Positions 6,809-15,747 of a stretch of DNA of 64,000 nt are shown in pieces. Position numbers and translations under genes: made by a program. Each line of letters starts with the position of its first letter. Position 1 is the first letter of the stretch. The notes beneath the pieces were generated by a model, which saw only the letters and a list, made by a program, of their open reading frames with translations, ran no database searches and was not told the origin of the DNA. Origin of the DNA: Terriglobales bacterium (GTDB taxonomy: Bacteria; Acidobacteriota; Terriglobia; Terriglobales; Acidobacteriaceae); assembly GCA_025934735.1 (NCBI GenBank), contig JAICWP010000017.1, forward strand, positions 1 to 64,000, read 5' to 3'.

Positions 6809-7006
6809 CTATCCCGCTGTCTTGATGCCGCGGTCTACGGTCCGTTGAGCCAGGTCGGCAATCATATTGAACCCACACTGGAGACAGCAGGGGCCGTCGT
6901 GCGCCCCTGTGCATTTCAACGTGGCCGCGTTTAAGCCGCAGATGGAGCACTGATACGTCCCTGGGCCATCCTCGATTACGGCAAACATCACTGAGCATCG
7001 GGGCAT
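6809..7006 (-). CDS. Small zinc-ribbon-like protein
   Basis: 65 aa starting MPRCSVMFAV from an ATG with GGAGG just upstream; an earlier in-frame ATG would overlap that ribosome site. Two paired-cysteine knuckles (CSIC and CLQC) plus further Cys and His between them suggest one bound zinc. No family is recognised. A CRP-type palindrome (7057-7072) lies about 50 bp upstream. Confidence 0.6.
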   Translation of the reverse strand: MPRCSVMFAVIEDGPGTYQCSICGLNAATLKCTGAHDGPCCLQCGFNMIADLAQRTVDRGIKTAG

Positions 7007-7056
7007 GACGCCCTCCAAAGGTTATGCAAGGATGCGGCTCGGAATGGCTAGGCGTC

Positions 7057-7072
7057 TGTGACCGGGGTCACA
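7057..7072. promoter_or_regulatory. CRP-like palindromic site
   Basis: TGTGA-CCGGGG-TCACA is an exact match to the TGTGA-N6-TCACA pattern of CRP-type regulators and is part of an 18-bp perfect palindrome (7056-7073). It is 51-66 bp upstream of the zinc-ribbon start on the minus strand. A Crp-family regulator is encoded at 714. Linking the two is inference. Confidence 0.5.
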
Positions 7073-7095
7073 GGTCTCCGACTCGAGTTAGGGAG

Positions 7096-7125
7096 TAATA
7101 AGAGCCCCGGCTGGAGGAACGGGGC
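7096..7125 (-). terminator. Possible rho-independent terminator
   Basis: On the minus strand GCCCCG pairs with CGGGGC across a 10-nt loop and is followed by TCTTATT. It would end transcription of the minus-strand ORF stopping at 7141. Confidence 0.45.
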
Positions 7126-7140
7126 CGGTTGGTTTTACGG

Positions 7141-7443
7141 TCATGCAGCAGCAGTGGCGATCGTCTTCTTCGCGATGGCCTCGTCCAGCTTGCAGGGTGT
7201 CACCAGCATCGGCGCTGTCAGGAATCGCTCGACAATCGGCTTCCCTTGAGCCTTGAGAAGGTGGCGGGCGCCGTCGCCAGCGCTCAGGTGGATCTGAACT
7301 CCCACCAGGTCTATGCGGCGCTCTTCGCATTCCTCACCCCTTTCCAAGCAGCGAATCCCATCCTGATCTCGCGACGCCCAAGACGTGACGCTTTTTTCGG
7401 TTCGCACTTGGGCGACCCCCACGCTAAGATTGCCAAAACAACC
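7141..7443 (-). CDS. Hypothetical protein, uncertain start
   Basis: A minus-strand frame whose C-terminal part looks coding: ERRIDLVGVQIHLSAGDGA, HLLKAQGKPIVERFLTAP and CKLDEAIAKKTIATAAA. The frame stays open to 7629, but the only ATG is there and would overlap the next gene. A GTG near 7420 is more likely, without a clear ribosome site. A terminator-like hairpin follows the stop. No family is recognised. Confidence 0.35.
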   Translation of the reverse strand, partial: GCFGNLSVGVAQVRTEKSVTSWASRDQDGIRCLERGEECEERRIDLVGVQIHLSAGDGARHLLKAQGKPIVERFLTAPMLVTPCKLDEAIAKKTIATAAA

Positions 7444-7539
7444 GGATAGCTGCTGGGTCGCTCCCAAGCGGCTATAAGGCGGGGCGCCTTCCCGTCCCAG
7501 GTCACTTCGCAAAATCAGGAAGGTCACGGAAGGTGACAA

Positions 7540-8823
7540 ATGCTTCAGAACGACGAACCGTTTCGGTGGGAGGTTCTTGACCAGCGGCTTATAGCTCCCA
7601 AGATTTCCGCCATCGCGGACAAGATGCACAAGCGAGCCGCTGGAGAGGAGCGTCGCATAGCGTATGAAGTGGCGCAGAGCGGCAATGCAGCCGGGTACCT
7701 GCCCCGATTATTTGATTTTCATGAGCAACTGACGGAACAATGGGCAGCAGATGTTTACGCCGCCCACTGCAAGGCCTGGAAGGAACAAGGCCGCACTGTT
7801 TCGCCCGGCTTCATACGAGCGGTTCGCGACAGGGCCATTACCCCCCTAATCGCGACCAGAAAAGGAACAGTGCAATGGGAGGTTTCCATCCGTGCGACTC
7901 GGATAAGTGAACCGCTGAATTCCTGTGCGCTCGGAGAATGGTCGCGAAGAATGGACCGACTTGCGGCACGTTGGAGCTCCAAGCTAGAAGCCGAAGCAGT
8001 TGCCGCTGAATACCGCTCATCAGATCAGGGCTGTGACATCGGCAATGCAGAATTACCAGACCTACTGAAACTGGCGGATGGCTTCCAATTGCCAGACCCA
8101 GTCGGCACAAATCCCTTTCGACCGGAGGATCCTCGGCATCAGGTCTGGAAAGCCGCGTCGCGTCGTGCAGAACAGGAAGTATGTGTGCTCAATGCTGCAG
8201 GAATAGACGTTGCATGCGAATTTCGGTCTTGTACCGAAGATGAAGCCCGTCGGCTCGTGTTCGCTCGCGTCAGTTATCTCGCCTGTGCCAAATACGACAT
8301 TTGGGCAAAACGCGGCATCCAGATTGTTTGGAGCGATGAGGCAATTCCCACCTATGACCAATGGCTAGCAAATTATGCAAATGCATGGTTAAACACAGTT
8401 AAAAATTGGCGTTTTGAAATGGAAGGGCTTTTACCCGAGCTTCGTTCCCGTCTGATAGGGCGCATGGAGTTTTGGAAATCGGAAGCACGACGGTATGTCG
8501 CCGAGCAGCAGACCGCGGTGGCAAAGCGGGAGGATCCTCACCAACTTCTGCAGGCAGGGCACACTCCTGGGGAGAAGCCCGAACCCGCCCCAGCTCCGAA
8601 GCGCACGGTGATCGGGAGCAACATAGACAAGTTCCGAAAAGAATGTGGATGGAGCTACCATGATCTATCGAACCGGACGGGCCTCGAGAAGAAACTGATT
8701 CTTGGCCATGTCAATAAAGCTAAAGGCCTATACCCCAAGACATTGAAAATTTATGCTGACGCTTTCACTAAGACGCTGGGTCGGATAGTCTCGGTCAAAG
8801 ATTTAGAGACGCCAACCGGCTAA
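7540..8823 (+). CDS. Uncharacterised protein with C-terminal helix-turn-helix
   Basis: 427 aa from an ATG with GGAAGG 7 nt upstream. The first 340 residues are helix-rich and Trp/Arg/Glu-rich (EEYRIA-like, HEQLTEQWAADVYAAHCKAW) with no domain I recognise. A Pro-rich linker (PEPAPAPKR, about 350-357) leads to an XRE-like helix-turn-helix, about 360-420 (SNIDKFRKECGWSYHDLSNRT, then a recognition-helix-like segment, then LKIYADAF). It could be a DNA-binding regulator of the adjoining accessory region. It lies alone between an antisense ORF and tRNA-Val. Confidence 0.65.
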   Translation: MLQNDEPFRWEVLDQRLIAPKISAIADKMHKRAAGEERRIAYEVAQSGNAAGYLPRLFDFHEQLTEQWAADVYAAHCKAWKEQGRTVSPGFIRAVRDRAITPLIATRKGTVQWEVSIRATRISEPLNSCALGEWSRRMDRLAARWSSKLEAEAVAAEYRSSDQGCDIGNAELPDLLKLADGFQLPDPVGTNPFRPEDPRHQVWKAASRRAEQEVCVLNAAGIDVACEFRSCTEDEARRLVFARVSYLACAKYDIWAKRGIQIVWSDEAIPTYDQWLANYANAWLNTVKNWRFEMEGLLPELRSRLIGRMEFWKSEARRYVAEQQTAVAKREDPHQLLQAGHTPGEKPEPAPAPKRTVIGSNIDKFRKECGWSYHDLSNRTGLEKKLILGHVNKAKGLYPKTLKIYADAFTKTLGRIVSVKDLETPTG

Positions 8824-8890
8824 CCAGCGTGCGACATTAACTCCCGGGTAGCAAGTTGGTAGCACCGATCTATCATCGTTGACTGGAAAC

Positions 8891-8967
8891 TGGTGGGCAG
8901 TGCAGGGCTCGAACCTGCGACCTCGTGCTTGTAAGGCACGCGCTCTAACCAGCTGAGCTAACCGCCC
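8891..8967 (-). tRNA. tRNA-Val (anticodon TAC)
   Basis: On the minus strand the acceptor stem GGGCGGT pairs with ACTGCCC, and the D arm is TAGCTCAGCTGGTTAGA. The anticodon stem CGTGC/GCACG encloses loop CTTACAA (anticodon TAC), and the T arm is GCAGGTTCGAGCCCTGC. The 3' CCA is encoded (8891-8893). The 3' end faces the accessory region at lower coordinates. Confidence 0.93.
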
Positions 8968-9169
8968 GTCGGCCAACACCCCTTACTTTATCACTTTCAG
9001 CGCTGAGGCTCGGGTGGATGCTGTGAAGGGGTGCCGTCACCGGCGCCGGTGGTCACGCAATGGTGGAAAGTTGGACTTCCAGGCATCTCTTTCCTTGCTG
9101 CTGGAAACCAAATGCAGGGGGCCCGGCGACTTAAGCTAGAGCGTCGCACCACGGCCGTGCGGGGGCTAC

Positions 9170-9550
9170 ATGAAAGCCATCCTGTTCGTAGACGACCACG
9201 AAGTGCTGGCGCGGCTGAGCTGCGAGATCCTTGAAATGCAGGGCTATCGCGCCGTTTCCGCCTACAACGCCGGCCAGGCGCTGGAAAAGCTGGACCAGGA
9301 AAAATTCGATGTGCTGGTCACCGACTTCCGCATGGAAGGCATGGATGGCCTGCAGCTGGCGCGCAAAATCCACGCGAAAGACCCGGGCATGCCGGTCATT
9401 ATCGTTACCGGGTACGGCCCCATCGAGACCGGGGGCGACGCCACGGCCTGTCTGGCTAAGGAGCATCTCTTCCCCGCCCTGCTGGAAAAAATCCGGCTGG
9501 TTCTGGGCGAAAACGAATCGCGCAAGGAGCCGGCGGGAAAAACCGCGTAA
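9170..9550 (+). CDS. Stand-alone response regulator receiver protein
   Basis: 126 aa with one receiver domain: acidic D8/D9 (FVDDHE), phosphoacceptor D52 (VTDFRM), the T of VTGYG, and a Lys in CLAKEH. There is no output domain, only a short charged tail. It therefore acts through protein partners or a phosphorelay. No histidine kinase is adjacent. The next gene starts 70 bp downstream in the same direction. Confidence 0.85.
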   Translation: MKAILFVDDHEVLARLSCEILEMQGYRAVSAYNAGQALEKLDQEKFDVLVTDFRMEGMDGLQLARKIHAKDPGMPVIIVTGYGPIETGGDATACLAKEHLFPALLEKIRLVLGENESRKEPAGKTA

Positions 9551-9622
9551 AACCGGGAATCCGGTGTCAATAGTCAGTGGTGAGCAGTTAGGCACGACAA
9601 TCACCCCTGCTAGACTGGCGGC

Positions 9623-10510
9623 GTGCGCCGCCTGATCATCAACGCCGACGACTTCGGGCTGACCTCGGGCGTGAACCGCGCCATTCTGGAAGCGCACCAG
9701 CACGGGGTGGTGACTTCAGCCACGCTCATGGCGGGAGGACGCGCCTTCGAGGAAGCGGCGCAATTCGCGCAACAAGCGCCGCAACTGAACGTGGGCTGCC
9801 ATGTGGTGTTGGTGGACGGCGAGCCGCTCTTGCCGCCGGAGCAAGTTCCCAGCCTCGTGCCCGCCGGTGGTCAGGCAGCGCATTTTCGCAGTGGGTTTGG
9901 GGACCTGGCGGCGGCAGCCCTGCGCGGGCGAATTGACGCAGCCCAGGTACAAGCCGAGGCCACGGCGCAAATGCGCAAGCTGCAAGCGGCGGGACTCGCC
10001 CTCTCCCATTTCGACACCCACAAACATGCGCATATGTTTTCCGGCATCCTGCGGCCGCTGCTGCGGGCGGCGCGGGCCTGCGGCGTGCGCGCGCTGCGCA
10101 ATCCTTTTGCTCCGGTGAAGCCCCTGGCTTTCGCCCACCTGCTGCGGCGTCCACGGCTATGGAAGCGCTATTCGGAAGTAACGGCGCTGCGCCGCCTGCT
10201 GGACAGTTTTCGCCGCGCCGTGCAGGAGGAGCAAATGATCACCACCGATGGCACCTTCGGCATCGTCTCCACCGGCGCGCTGGATGAACGGCTGTTTGAC
10301 GCTATCGTGGGCTCGATCCCTGAGGGCACCTGGGAATTCGTCTGCCATCCCGGCTACAACGATTCCGAATTAGGCGGGGTGCGCACGCGGTTGCGCGAGT
10401 CGCGGGTGCAGGAATTACGGGTTCTCACATCCGAGGCGGCAAGAACCACGCTGGAGCGGCATGGAGTGGAGCTGATTTCGTGGAAGCAGTTGCTACCTAG
10501 TAGCTGCTAA
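9623..10510 (+). CDS. hpnK: ChbG/HpnK family deacetylase
   Basis: 295 aa with the YdjC fold. Visible are the metal/catalytic motif INADDFG at residues 6-12, SHFDTHKHAHMF with the metal histidines near 130, and CHPGYND near 245. The family removes N-acetyl groups from small glycans. HpnK acts in hopanoid tail synthesis and ChbG on chitooligosaccharides. HpnK is suggested by the length and taxon, but no other hopanoid gene is in the window. The start is GTG. It is not a PIG-L type BshB, despite lying beside bshA. Confidence 0.8.
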   Translation: MRRLIINADDFGLTSGVNRAILEAHQHGVVTSATLMAGGRAFEEAAQFAQQAPQLNVGCHVVLVDGEPLLPPEQVPSLVPAGGQAAHFRSGFGDLAAAALRGRIDAAQVQAEATAQMRKLQAAGLALSHFDTHKHAHMFSGILRPLLRAARACGVRALRNPFAPVKPLAFAHLLRRPRLWKRYSEVTALRRLLDSFRRAVQEEQMITTDGTFGIVSTGALDERLFDAIVGSIPEGTWEFVCHPGYNDSELGGVRTRLRESRVQELRVLTSEAARTTLERHGVELISWKQLLPSSC

Positions 10511-10671
10511 CTTCTAGCTACCGGCCACTAGCTTTCGGCATGGCTCGAATACCGCATTTGTTGCAAGCAGCCCGTGAAGTAGGAGCTAAAAGCAACGGCT
10601 AAAAAAGCGTTTTTTGCATCTTCCGCAGCCACGCTCCATCGAATCCCTCAGCAGCACCAGCAATGGGGCAC

Positions 10672-11817
10672 ATGAAAATCGGAATCACATGCTATCCAAC
10701 CTACGGCGGCAGCGGTGTGGTCGCCACCGAACTGGGCATTGAACTGGCGCAGCGCGGCCACCAGGTGCATTTCATCACCTACTCGCAGCCCTTTCGGCTG
10801 ACCGGCCCACAACCCAACATCTACTACCATGAGGTCGAGGTTTCCCATTACCCGCTGTTCGATTACCCGCCTTACGACCTGGCACTGGCCACGCGCATGG
10901 CGGAGGTGGCGGAGATCTACGAACTCGACCTGCTGCACGTGCATTACGCCATTCCGCATTCGGTGAGTGCCCTGCTGGCCAAACAAATGTTGGCCACGCG
11001 AAGGGGCAAGCGGCGTTGCCTGCCTTTTGTGACCACGCTGCACGGGACCGATATCACGCTGGTTGGCCAGGACCGCTCTTACCTGCCAATCACGCGCTTT
11101 TCCATCGAGCAGAGCGACGGCGTAACCGCCATCTCGCAGTACCTGCGCGAGCGCACGTTACGCGAATTCGACATTCCCAACTCCATTGAGGTGATCTACA
11201 ACTTCGTCAACTGCGATCTTTACCTGCGCGACCGCAACGTGGCCCAGCGGCGGGCGGAATACGCGGAGCCAGACGAGCGCGTGCTGGTCCATCTTTCCAA
11301 TTTCCGTCCGGTGAAGCGGCTGCTGGATGTGGTCGAAATTTTCGACCGGGTGCAAAAAGAGGTGCCGGCTCGCCTGCTGCTGATCGGCGACGGTCCCGAC
11401 CGCTCGCAGGCGGAGTGGCTGGCAGTGCAGAAAGGCATCCACGACCGCGTGCTTTTTCTGGGCAAGCAGGACCGCATCAACGAAAAGCTGGCGCTGGCGG
11501 ATGTGATGCTGCTGCCCAGCCAACTAGAGTCGTTCGGCTTGGCGGCCCTGGAGGCCATGGCTTGCGAAGTTGTGCCCATCGCCACCCGGGTGGGCGGCTT
11601 GCCGGAAGTGGTGGAGCACGGGGTGAGCGGCTTCTTAGCCGACGTGGGCGATGTGGCCACCATGGCCGGTTACGCCATCGAACTGCTGCAGGATGAATCG
11701 CGACTGCGCAACATGGGTAAGCAGGCGCGACAGGCGGCGCAACTGCGCTTCTGCACCGATAAGATCATCCCGCAATATGAGGCGTTTTACCGCCGGGTGC
11801 TGGAACGGGCCACGTAG
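10672..11817 (+). CDS. bshA: N-acetyl-alpha-D-glucosaminyl L-malate synthase BshA
   Basis: 381 aa, a GT4 family GT-B glycosyltransferase and the first step of bacillithiol synthesis (UDP-GlcNAc plus L-malate). Diagnostic BshA segments are ITCYPTYGGSGVVATELG, YSQPFRL and HVHYAIPHS. Donor-site motifs are HGTDITLVG, NFRPVKR, GDGPDR and ESFGLAALEAMA. An ATG three codons upstream (10663) is an alternative start. It converges with the LytS kinase and overlaps its 3' end by 31 bp. BshB and BshC are not in the window, but a YpdA-type reductase is, at 50459. Confidence 0.92.
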   Translation: MKIGITCYPTYGGSGVVATELGIELAQRGHQVHFITYSQPFRLTGPQPNIYYHEVEVSHYPLFDYPPYDLALATRMAEVAEIYELDLLHVHYAIPHSVSALLAKQMLATRRGKRRCLPFVTTLHGTDITLVGQDRSYLPITRFSIEQSDGVTAISQYLRERTLREFDIPNSIEVIYNFVNCDLYLRDRNVAQRRAEYAEPDERVLVHLSNFRPVKRLLDVVEIFDRVQKEVPARLLLIGDGPDRSQAEWLAVQKGIHDRVLFLGKQDRINEKLALADVMLLPSQLESFGLAALEAMACEVVPIATRVGGLPEVVEHGVSGFLADVGDVATMAGYAIELLQDESRLRNMGKQARQAAQLRFCTDKIIPQYEAFYRRVLERAT

Positions 11818-13130
11818 AAGTCGGGCGTTTCGGCGCTATGCAGCACGGGCAAGCGCAGGCGCACCAGGGTGCCGCGGCCTTCGCGGCTGTCAATCACCAT
11901 GCGCGCCGCCTCGCCGTAGAGCACCTTCAGCCGCTCGGCTACGTTGGCCATACCGATGCCGGTACCGCCCAGGCCCGTGGGGCGCTCCAGCAGGTTGGCT
12001 GAGCCCATGCCTACCCCATCGTCTTCCACTTCAATTTGCAGCATGCCCTCGGCGACCTGGCTGCGCAGATAGATGCTGCCGCCGTCAATCTTTGCCGAAA
12101 GCCCGTGCTTGATGGAATTCTCCACCAGGGGCTGCAGGAGCATGCCGGGAACCAGCACGTCGAGCGAGACAGGGTCGAGTTCCTTGATCACCTTGAGCTT
12201 GTCGCGGCCGAAGCGCACCACTTCGATGTCGAGATAATCGTCAATGAACTCCAGTTCCTCGCGAAAGGGCACAAAGGCATCGCTGCTGCGCAGCAGGCGG
12301 CGCAGAATATTGGCCAGCTTGATGATAAGGTCGCGGGCGGTATCGGGATCGAAGCGCACCAGCGATGAAACCGAGTTCAGGGTGTTGAAGAGGAAGTGCG
12401 GGTTGATCTGGCTCTGCAGCGCCTCCATGCGCGCCTGCAGCAGCGCGCGGTGCTGCTCTTCCAGCTTCATTTCAATGCGCGTGTTGTTCCAGATTTTGAG
12501 CGCGATAGCGATGGACACGATGGCGGTGGCATAAATCGCTATTTCCACCGGCCAGTTGGGACTGTCCACGGAAAAGATGAGTTGAGGGAACTGCTGCGAC
12601 AAGGCCTGGCGCGCCAGCCGCAACACGATGATGGTGAAGAAGAACATGATCTGCCAGTCCAGCTTGGGACGAGGCAGGTTGCGGCGGATCCAGCGATACA
12701 CACTGAGGTCAATGAAAGGAGAGAACGACCAGATATCCTCGCGGGCGCCCGCCAGGTTGCGCAACATGCCGGCGATGAGTCCGGCCACAAGATTGAACGG
12801 GAGGCCCAGCCATTCGCCGTGCAGCAATCCCGGGAGTGCCACAAACCCACCGCCCACCACACCGGCCACCCGGCCGCCGATGACGCCGATCAGGATAGTG
12901 GCCTCGAACGACATATCGGCGGAAAGAAAGTTCTTCACGCTGGTGCGGACCAGTACACCCAAGGCGAACGGAGCGCCGATAAAAAGCGCCAGCCGGATCT
13001 TCTCCGCCGTGGTGCGCTCTTCCTTGAACAACAGGCGCTTGAACCACACCGAGCGCACCTGGGCGCTGGCAATGGCCGCCGCCACGCCCAGCTTCACCAG
13101 TTGGTTGACCAGTATGACCCGCTGTTCCAT
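11787..13130 (-). CDS. LytS/YehU-type sensor histidine kinase
   Basis: 447 aa. An N-terminal 5TMR-LYT membrane domain (about residues 1-200; GVIGGRVAGVVGGGFVALPG, LVAGLIAGMLRN) is followed by a coiled coil. Then comes a PF06580 kinase domain with the phospho-His in INPHFLFNTLNSV (about 256) and an ATPase domain (LVENSIKHG, EDDGVGMG, GTGIGMANVAERL). The family senses envelope or carboxylic-acid signals and usually pairs with a LytTR regulator, but none is adjacent. The final residues (ARSSTRR) are encoded within the bshA 3' end. Confidence 0.9.
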   Translation of the reverse strand: MEQRVILVNQLVKLGVAAAIASAQVRSVWFKRLLFKEERTTAEKIRLALFIGAPFALGVLVRTSVKNFLSADMSFEATILIGVIGGRVAGVVGGGFVALPGLLHGEWLGLPFNLVAGLIAGMLRNLAGAREDIWSFSPFIDLSVYRWIRRNLPRPKLDWQIMFFFTIIVLRLARQALSQQFPQLIFSVDSPNWPVEIAIYATAIVSIAIALKIWNNTRIEMKLEEQHRALLQARMEALQSQINPHFLFNTLNSVSSLVRFDPDTARDLIIKLANILRRLLRSSDAFVPFREELEFIDDYLDIEVVRFGRDKLKVIKELDPVSLDVLVPGMLLQPLVENSIKHGLSAKIDGGSIYLRSQVAEGMLQIEVEDDGVGMGSANLLERPTGLGGTGIGMANVAERLKVLYGEAARMVIDSREGRGTLVRLRLPVLHSAETPDFYVARSSTRR

Positions 13131-13196
13131 GCAGATATGAGCTTAACCCAGGGGGAGCGGAGGGGAAAGGTTGCCAAGGTTCAAGGTTGCAAGGTT

Positions 13197-14405
13197 TCAG
13201 CGCAGCTTCGAGCGAATCCTCTCGAGCGTCGTCTCCAGCAGCTCTACGCTCGCCACGCCACCCTGGGCCATGTCTTTGGTACCGCCGCCACGCCCGCCGG
13301 ACTGGGCCAGCGCCTCTTTCATGAGTGTTCCCATGTCGTAGGGCAATCCGGCAGTTTGGGCAAAGACCAGGGCGGGCGAACCTTCCCCGGAACCCAGCAG
13401 TGCGACGGAACGCTGGCCAGTTGTGCGAACAAGTTTCTGCGCGAGCAGCTTGACGAATTCCAGATCGCGGTCGGGAAACACCTTCACTACCACGCGAAAT
13501 CCGTTCTCCTCCGGCGTCTCCTGCAGCAGGCGGGAGGCATGGAGTTCCGCCAGCTCATTTAGCAGTTCAGAGCGCAGCTTGCGGGCGGCCTTGCACTCAT
13601 CAGCCAATTTACGCACCTGCTGCGGCAATTCCCAAATATGAGCAGAAAGCACGCTGGCGGCCCCGTTCAAGGCTGCAAGATCGCGTCGTGACGCCGCTAT
13701 GGCCCGGCCGCCACAGACGAATTCCACGCGCACCCCCTGGCGCACCTTTTCAATCTTGCGCACCAGAATGGCGCCAATCTGGCCGGTGCGGCCCACGTGG
13801 GTACCACCGCAGGCAGTGAGATCGAATTCGTGGATGTCAATTAGCCGCAGCTGCTCCCGTTCCACGGGTGGCAGCTTGCGCACCCCAAGCCCACGGGCCT
13901 CTTCCACGCTGACGAAGCGAATCTCCACCGGTCGGTCCTCCATCACCACCTGGTTGGCCAGGTCCTCGGCTCGCTCGACCTGCTCCGCCATGGCCGATTT
14001 GGTGTCCAGGTCAATGGTGCAGACCTCGTCGCCCATGTGGAAGGAAACGGTCGGCATGTCGAACAGGCGGATAAACGCGGCGGAGAGCACGTGCTGACCG
14101 GAGTGCTGCTGCATGTGGTCGCGGCGTCGGGGGAGGTCAATGGAGCCGTGGACGCGCGTCCCGGACCTCAGTTCGGCGGGCGTAGCGTCCAGGTAATGCA
14201 GGATGCGATCGTCCTGCTCGGCCACTTCCAACACTGGCAACCGGACGCCGCTCGCCTCCAGCGAGCCGGTATCGAAAACCTGGCCGCCGCTGGTGGGATA
14301 AAAGGCGGTGCGGTCAAGGACAACAGCAGGCCGGGGCGTGGAGCTAACTTCCACTACTTCGGCATCAAACTCGGTTAGAAAGGAATCGGTGTAGTAGAGA
14401 CGCAT
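13197..14405 (-). CDS. AlaX-like alanyl-tRNA editing protein with DHHA1 domain
   Basis: 402 aa. It contains the AlaRS editing fold with zinc ligands in HMQQHSGQHVLS (H-x3-H type) and CGGTHVGRTGQIG. The C-terminal DHHA1/C-Ala-like domain carries SGGRGGGTKDMAQGG. It hydrolyses Ser or Gly mischarged onto tRNA-Ala in trans (AlaX-L type). The ATG at 14405 was chosen because MRLYYTDSFLTEF is the typical N-terminus; the longer frame adds a nonconserved 21-residue lead. Confidence 0.85.
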   Translation of the reverse strand: MRLYYTDSFLTEFDAEVVEVSSTPRPAVVLDRTAFYPTSGGQVFDTGSLEASGVRLPVLEVAEQDDRILHYLDATPAELRSGTRVHGSIDLPRRRDHMQQHSGQHVLSAAFIRLFDMPTVSFHMGDEVCTIDLDTKSAMAEQVERAEDLANQVVMEDRPVEIRFVSVEEARGLGVRKLPPVEREQLRLIDIHEFDLTACGGTHVGRTGQIGAILVRKIEKVRQGVRVEFVCGGRAIAASRRDLAALNGAASVLSAHIWELPQQVRKLADECKAARKLRSELLNELAELHASRLLQETPEENGFRVVVKVFPDRDLEFVKLLAQKLVRTTGQRSVALLGSGEGSPALVFAQTAGLPYDMGTLMKEALAQSGGRGGGTKDMAQGGVASVELLETTLERIRSKLR

Positions 14406-14504
14406 GTTAATTGGCGATTTACGATTGTAGATTGGCGATTGAAGACCTGTTTGGCTGCGCTTAATCAATCTGAAAAACGCCCTTTACCAATCTTCAATCG
14501 TCAG

Positions 14505-15710
14505 TTAATAAGGTCCGATAATCCCGCCAATCTGCCGCGCAGCCGGACGCGCCGTTTCCTTTTCCGTGTACTGTGCAATCACGTCCACGTATTTCAGGCC
14601 GGAGCCGGTGTTGTAGAGGACCACGGCGTCGCTGGACCTGAAAAACCCACCAGCTAAAAGCTTGCGATAGGCAACCAGCGCGGCCGCTCCTTCCGGCGCC
14701 GCGAACAGGCCTTCGGTGCGCGCCCAGTGCTGCATGGCTTCCATGATTTCCTGGTCGCTGGCGGAGACGGCCGTGCCCTGACTCTTTCGCAGGATGTCGA
14801 GCATCAGGTAGTCGCCATAGGCTTTGGGTACGCGGAGCCCAGCGGCCACGGTGGCGGCGTTGGCCCATGCTTCTGCCGTAGGTTTGTGTTCATCCCAGGC
14901 CTTAACAATGGGAGCGCAACCGCTGGCCTGTACGGTGACCATTCTGGGGCGTTCCTTGCCGATCCAGCCCAGCGCTTCCATTTCTTCGAAGGCCTTCCAC
15001 ATGCCGATCAGGCCGACGCCGCCGCCCGTGGGATAGATGATGCCGTCTGGCACCTTCCAGCCCAGCTGCTCCACCGCCTCATAGCCCATGGTCTTCTTGC
15101 CCTCTACCCGGAAGGGCTCCTTAAGAGTAGATACGTCGAACCATCCTTCGGCCTGCTTGCGCTCGCCCACCAGCCGGGCACAATCGCTGATAAGCCCGTC
15201 TACAAGAGTGACATGTGCGCCATAGCTGCGACACTCCACGAGGTTGGCGCGGGGCACGTCCTTGGGCATAAAGATGTGGGCCTCGATGCCGGCCGCGGCG
15301 GAGTAAGCGGCTAAGGCGCTGGCGGCATTGCCCGCCGACGGAATGGCCAGCTTTTTCAGGCCATAAACCCGGGCCATGGTCACGGCGGCGGAGAGGCCGC
15401 GAGCTTTGAAAGAGCCGGTTGGATTCAGTCCTTCATCCTTGATGTACACATTGGGATATTCGCGGCTGCGCAGCAAAGGGGTGAAGCCTTCGCCTAGGGA
15501 GACGGGCGTGGCCTCCGGCAGCACCTCGCGGTAGCGCCACATGGTGGGGGCACGATCGGCCAGAGATTCGCGCTTTAAGCTCTTCTTTATGGATACGAGG
15601 TCATAACGCACGAACAAAACGCCGCCATCGCGGGGGCAGACCGTCTGCGACTGGTCGGGACTGAGGTGTTCGCCACAACGAGTGCATTCCAGAAAGGTGA
15701 TCTTGGCCAT
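14505..15710 (-). CDS. thrC: Threonine synthase
   Basis: 401 aa, a PLP fold type II enzyme converting O-phosphohomoserine to threonine. The PLP lysine is in NPTGSFKARGLS (about residue 107), followed by SAGNAASALAAY and the phosphate loop TGGGVGLIGMW. An N-terminal zinc-ribbon-like segment (CTRCG, CPRDGG) is typical of the long-lineage threonine synthases. The ATG at 15710 gives MAKITFLECTRCG. The frame extends further upstream, but that region lacks homology. Confidence 0.9.
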   Translation of the reverse strand: MAKITFLECTRCGEHLSPDQSQTVCPRDGGVLFVRYDLVSIKKSLKRESLADRAPTMWRYREVLPEATPVSLGEGFTPLLRSREYPNVYIKDEGLNPTGSFKARGLSAAVTMARVYGLKKLAIPSAGNAASALAAYSAAAGIEAHIFMPKDVPRANLVECRSYGAHVTLVDGLISDCARLVGERKQAEGWFDVSTLKEPFRVEGKKTMGYEAVEQLGWKVPDGIIYPTGGGVGLIGMWKAFEEMEALGWIGKERPRMVTVQASGCAPIVKAWDEHKPTAEAWANAATVAAGLRVPKAYGDYLMLDILRKSQGTAVSASDQEIMEAMQHWARTEGLFAAPEGAAALVAYRKLLAGGFFRSSDAVVLYNTGSGLKYVDVIAQYTEKETARPAARQIGGIIGPY

Positions 15711-15747
15711 TGCGCGGAAGTGTAACAAAGAGCTGCCTGAAGAGAAA

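Noticed and set aside
9623-10510. Reading the deacetylase as BshB of bacillithiol synthesis
   Set aside because: The motifs are YdjC/HpnK type, not the PIG-L fold of BshB, although the gene is next to bshA.
10580-10617. A-run/T-run symmetry AAAAAAGCGTTTTTT before bshA
   Set aside because: Too short and AT-only to call a terminator or operator with confidence.
12396-13562. 388-aa open frame antisense to the LytS-type kinase
   Set aside because: It runs across two real minus-strand genes and an intergenic gap. There is no domain and no ribosome site.
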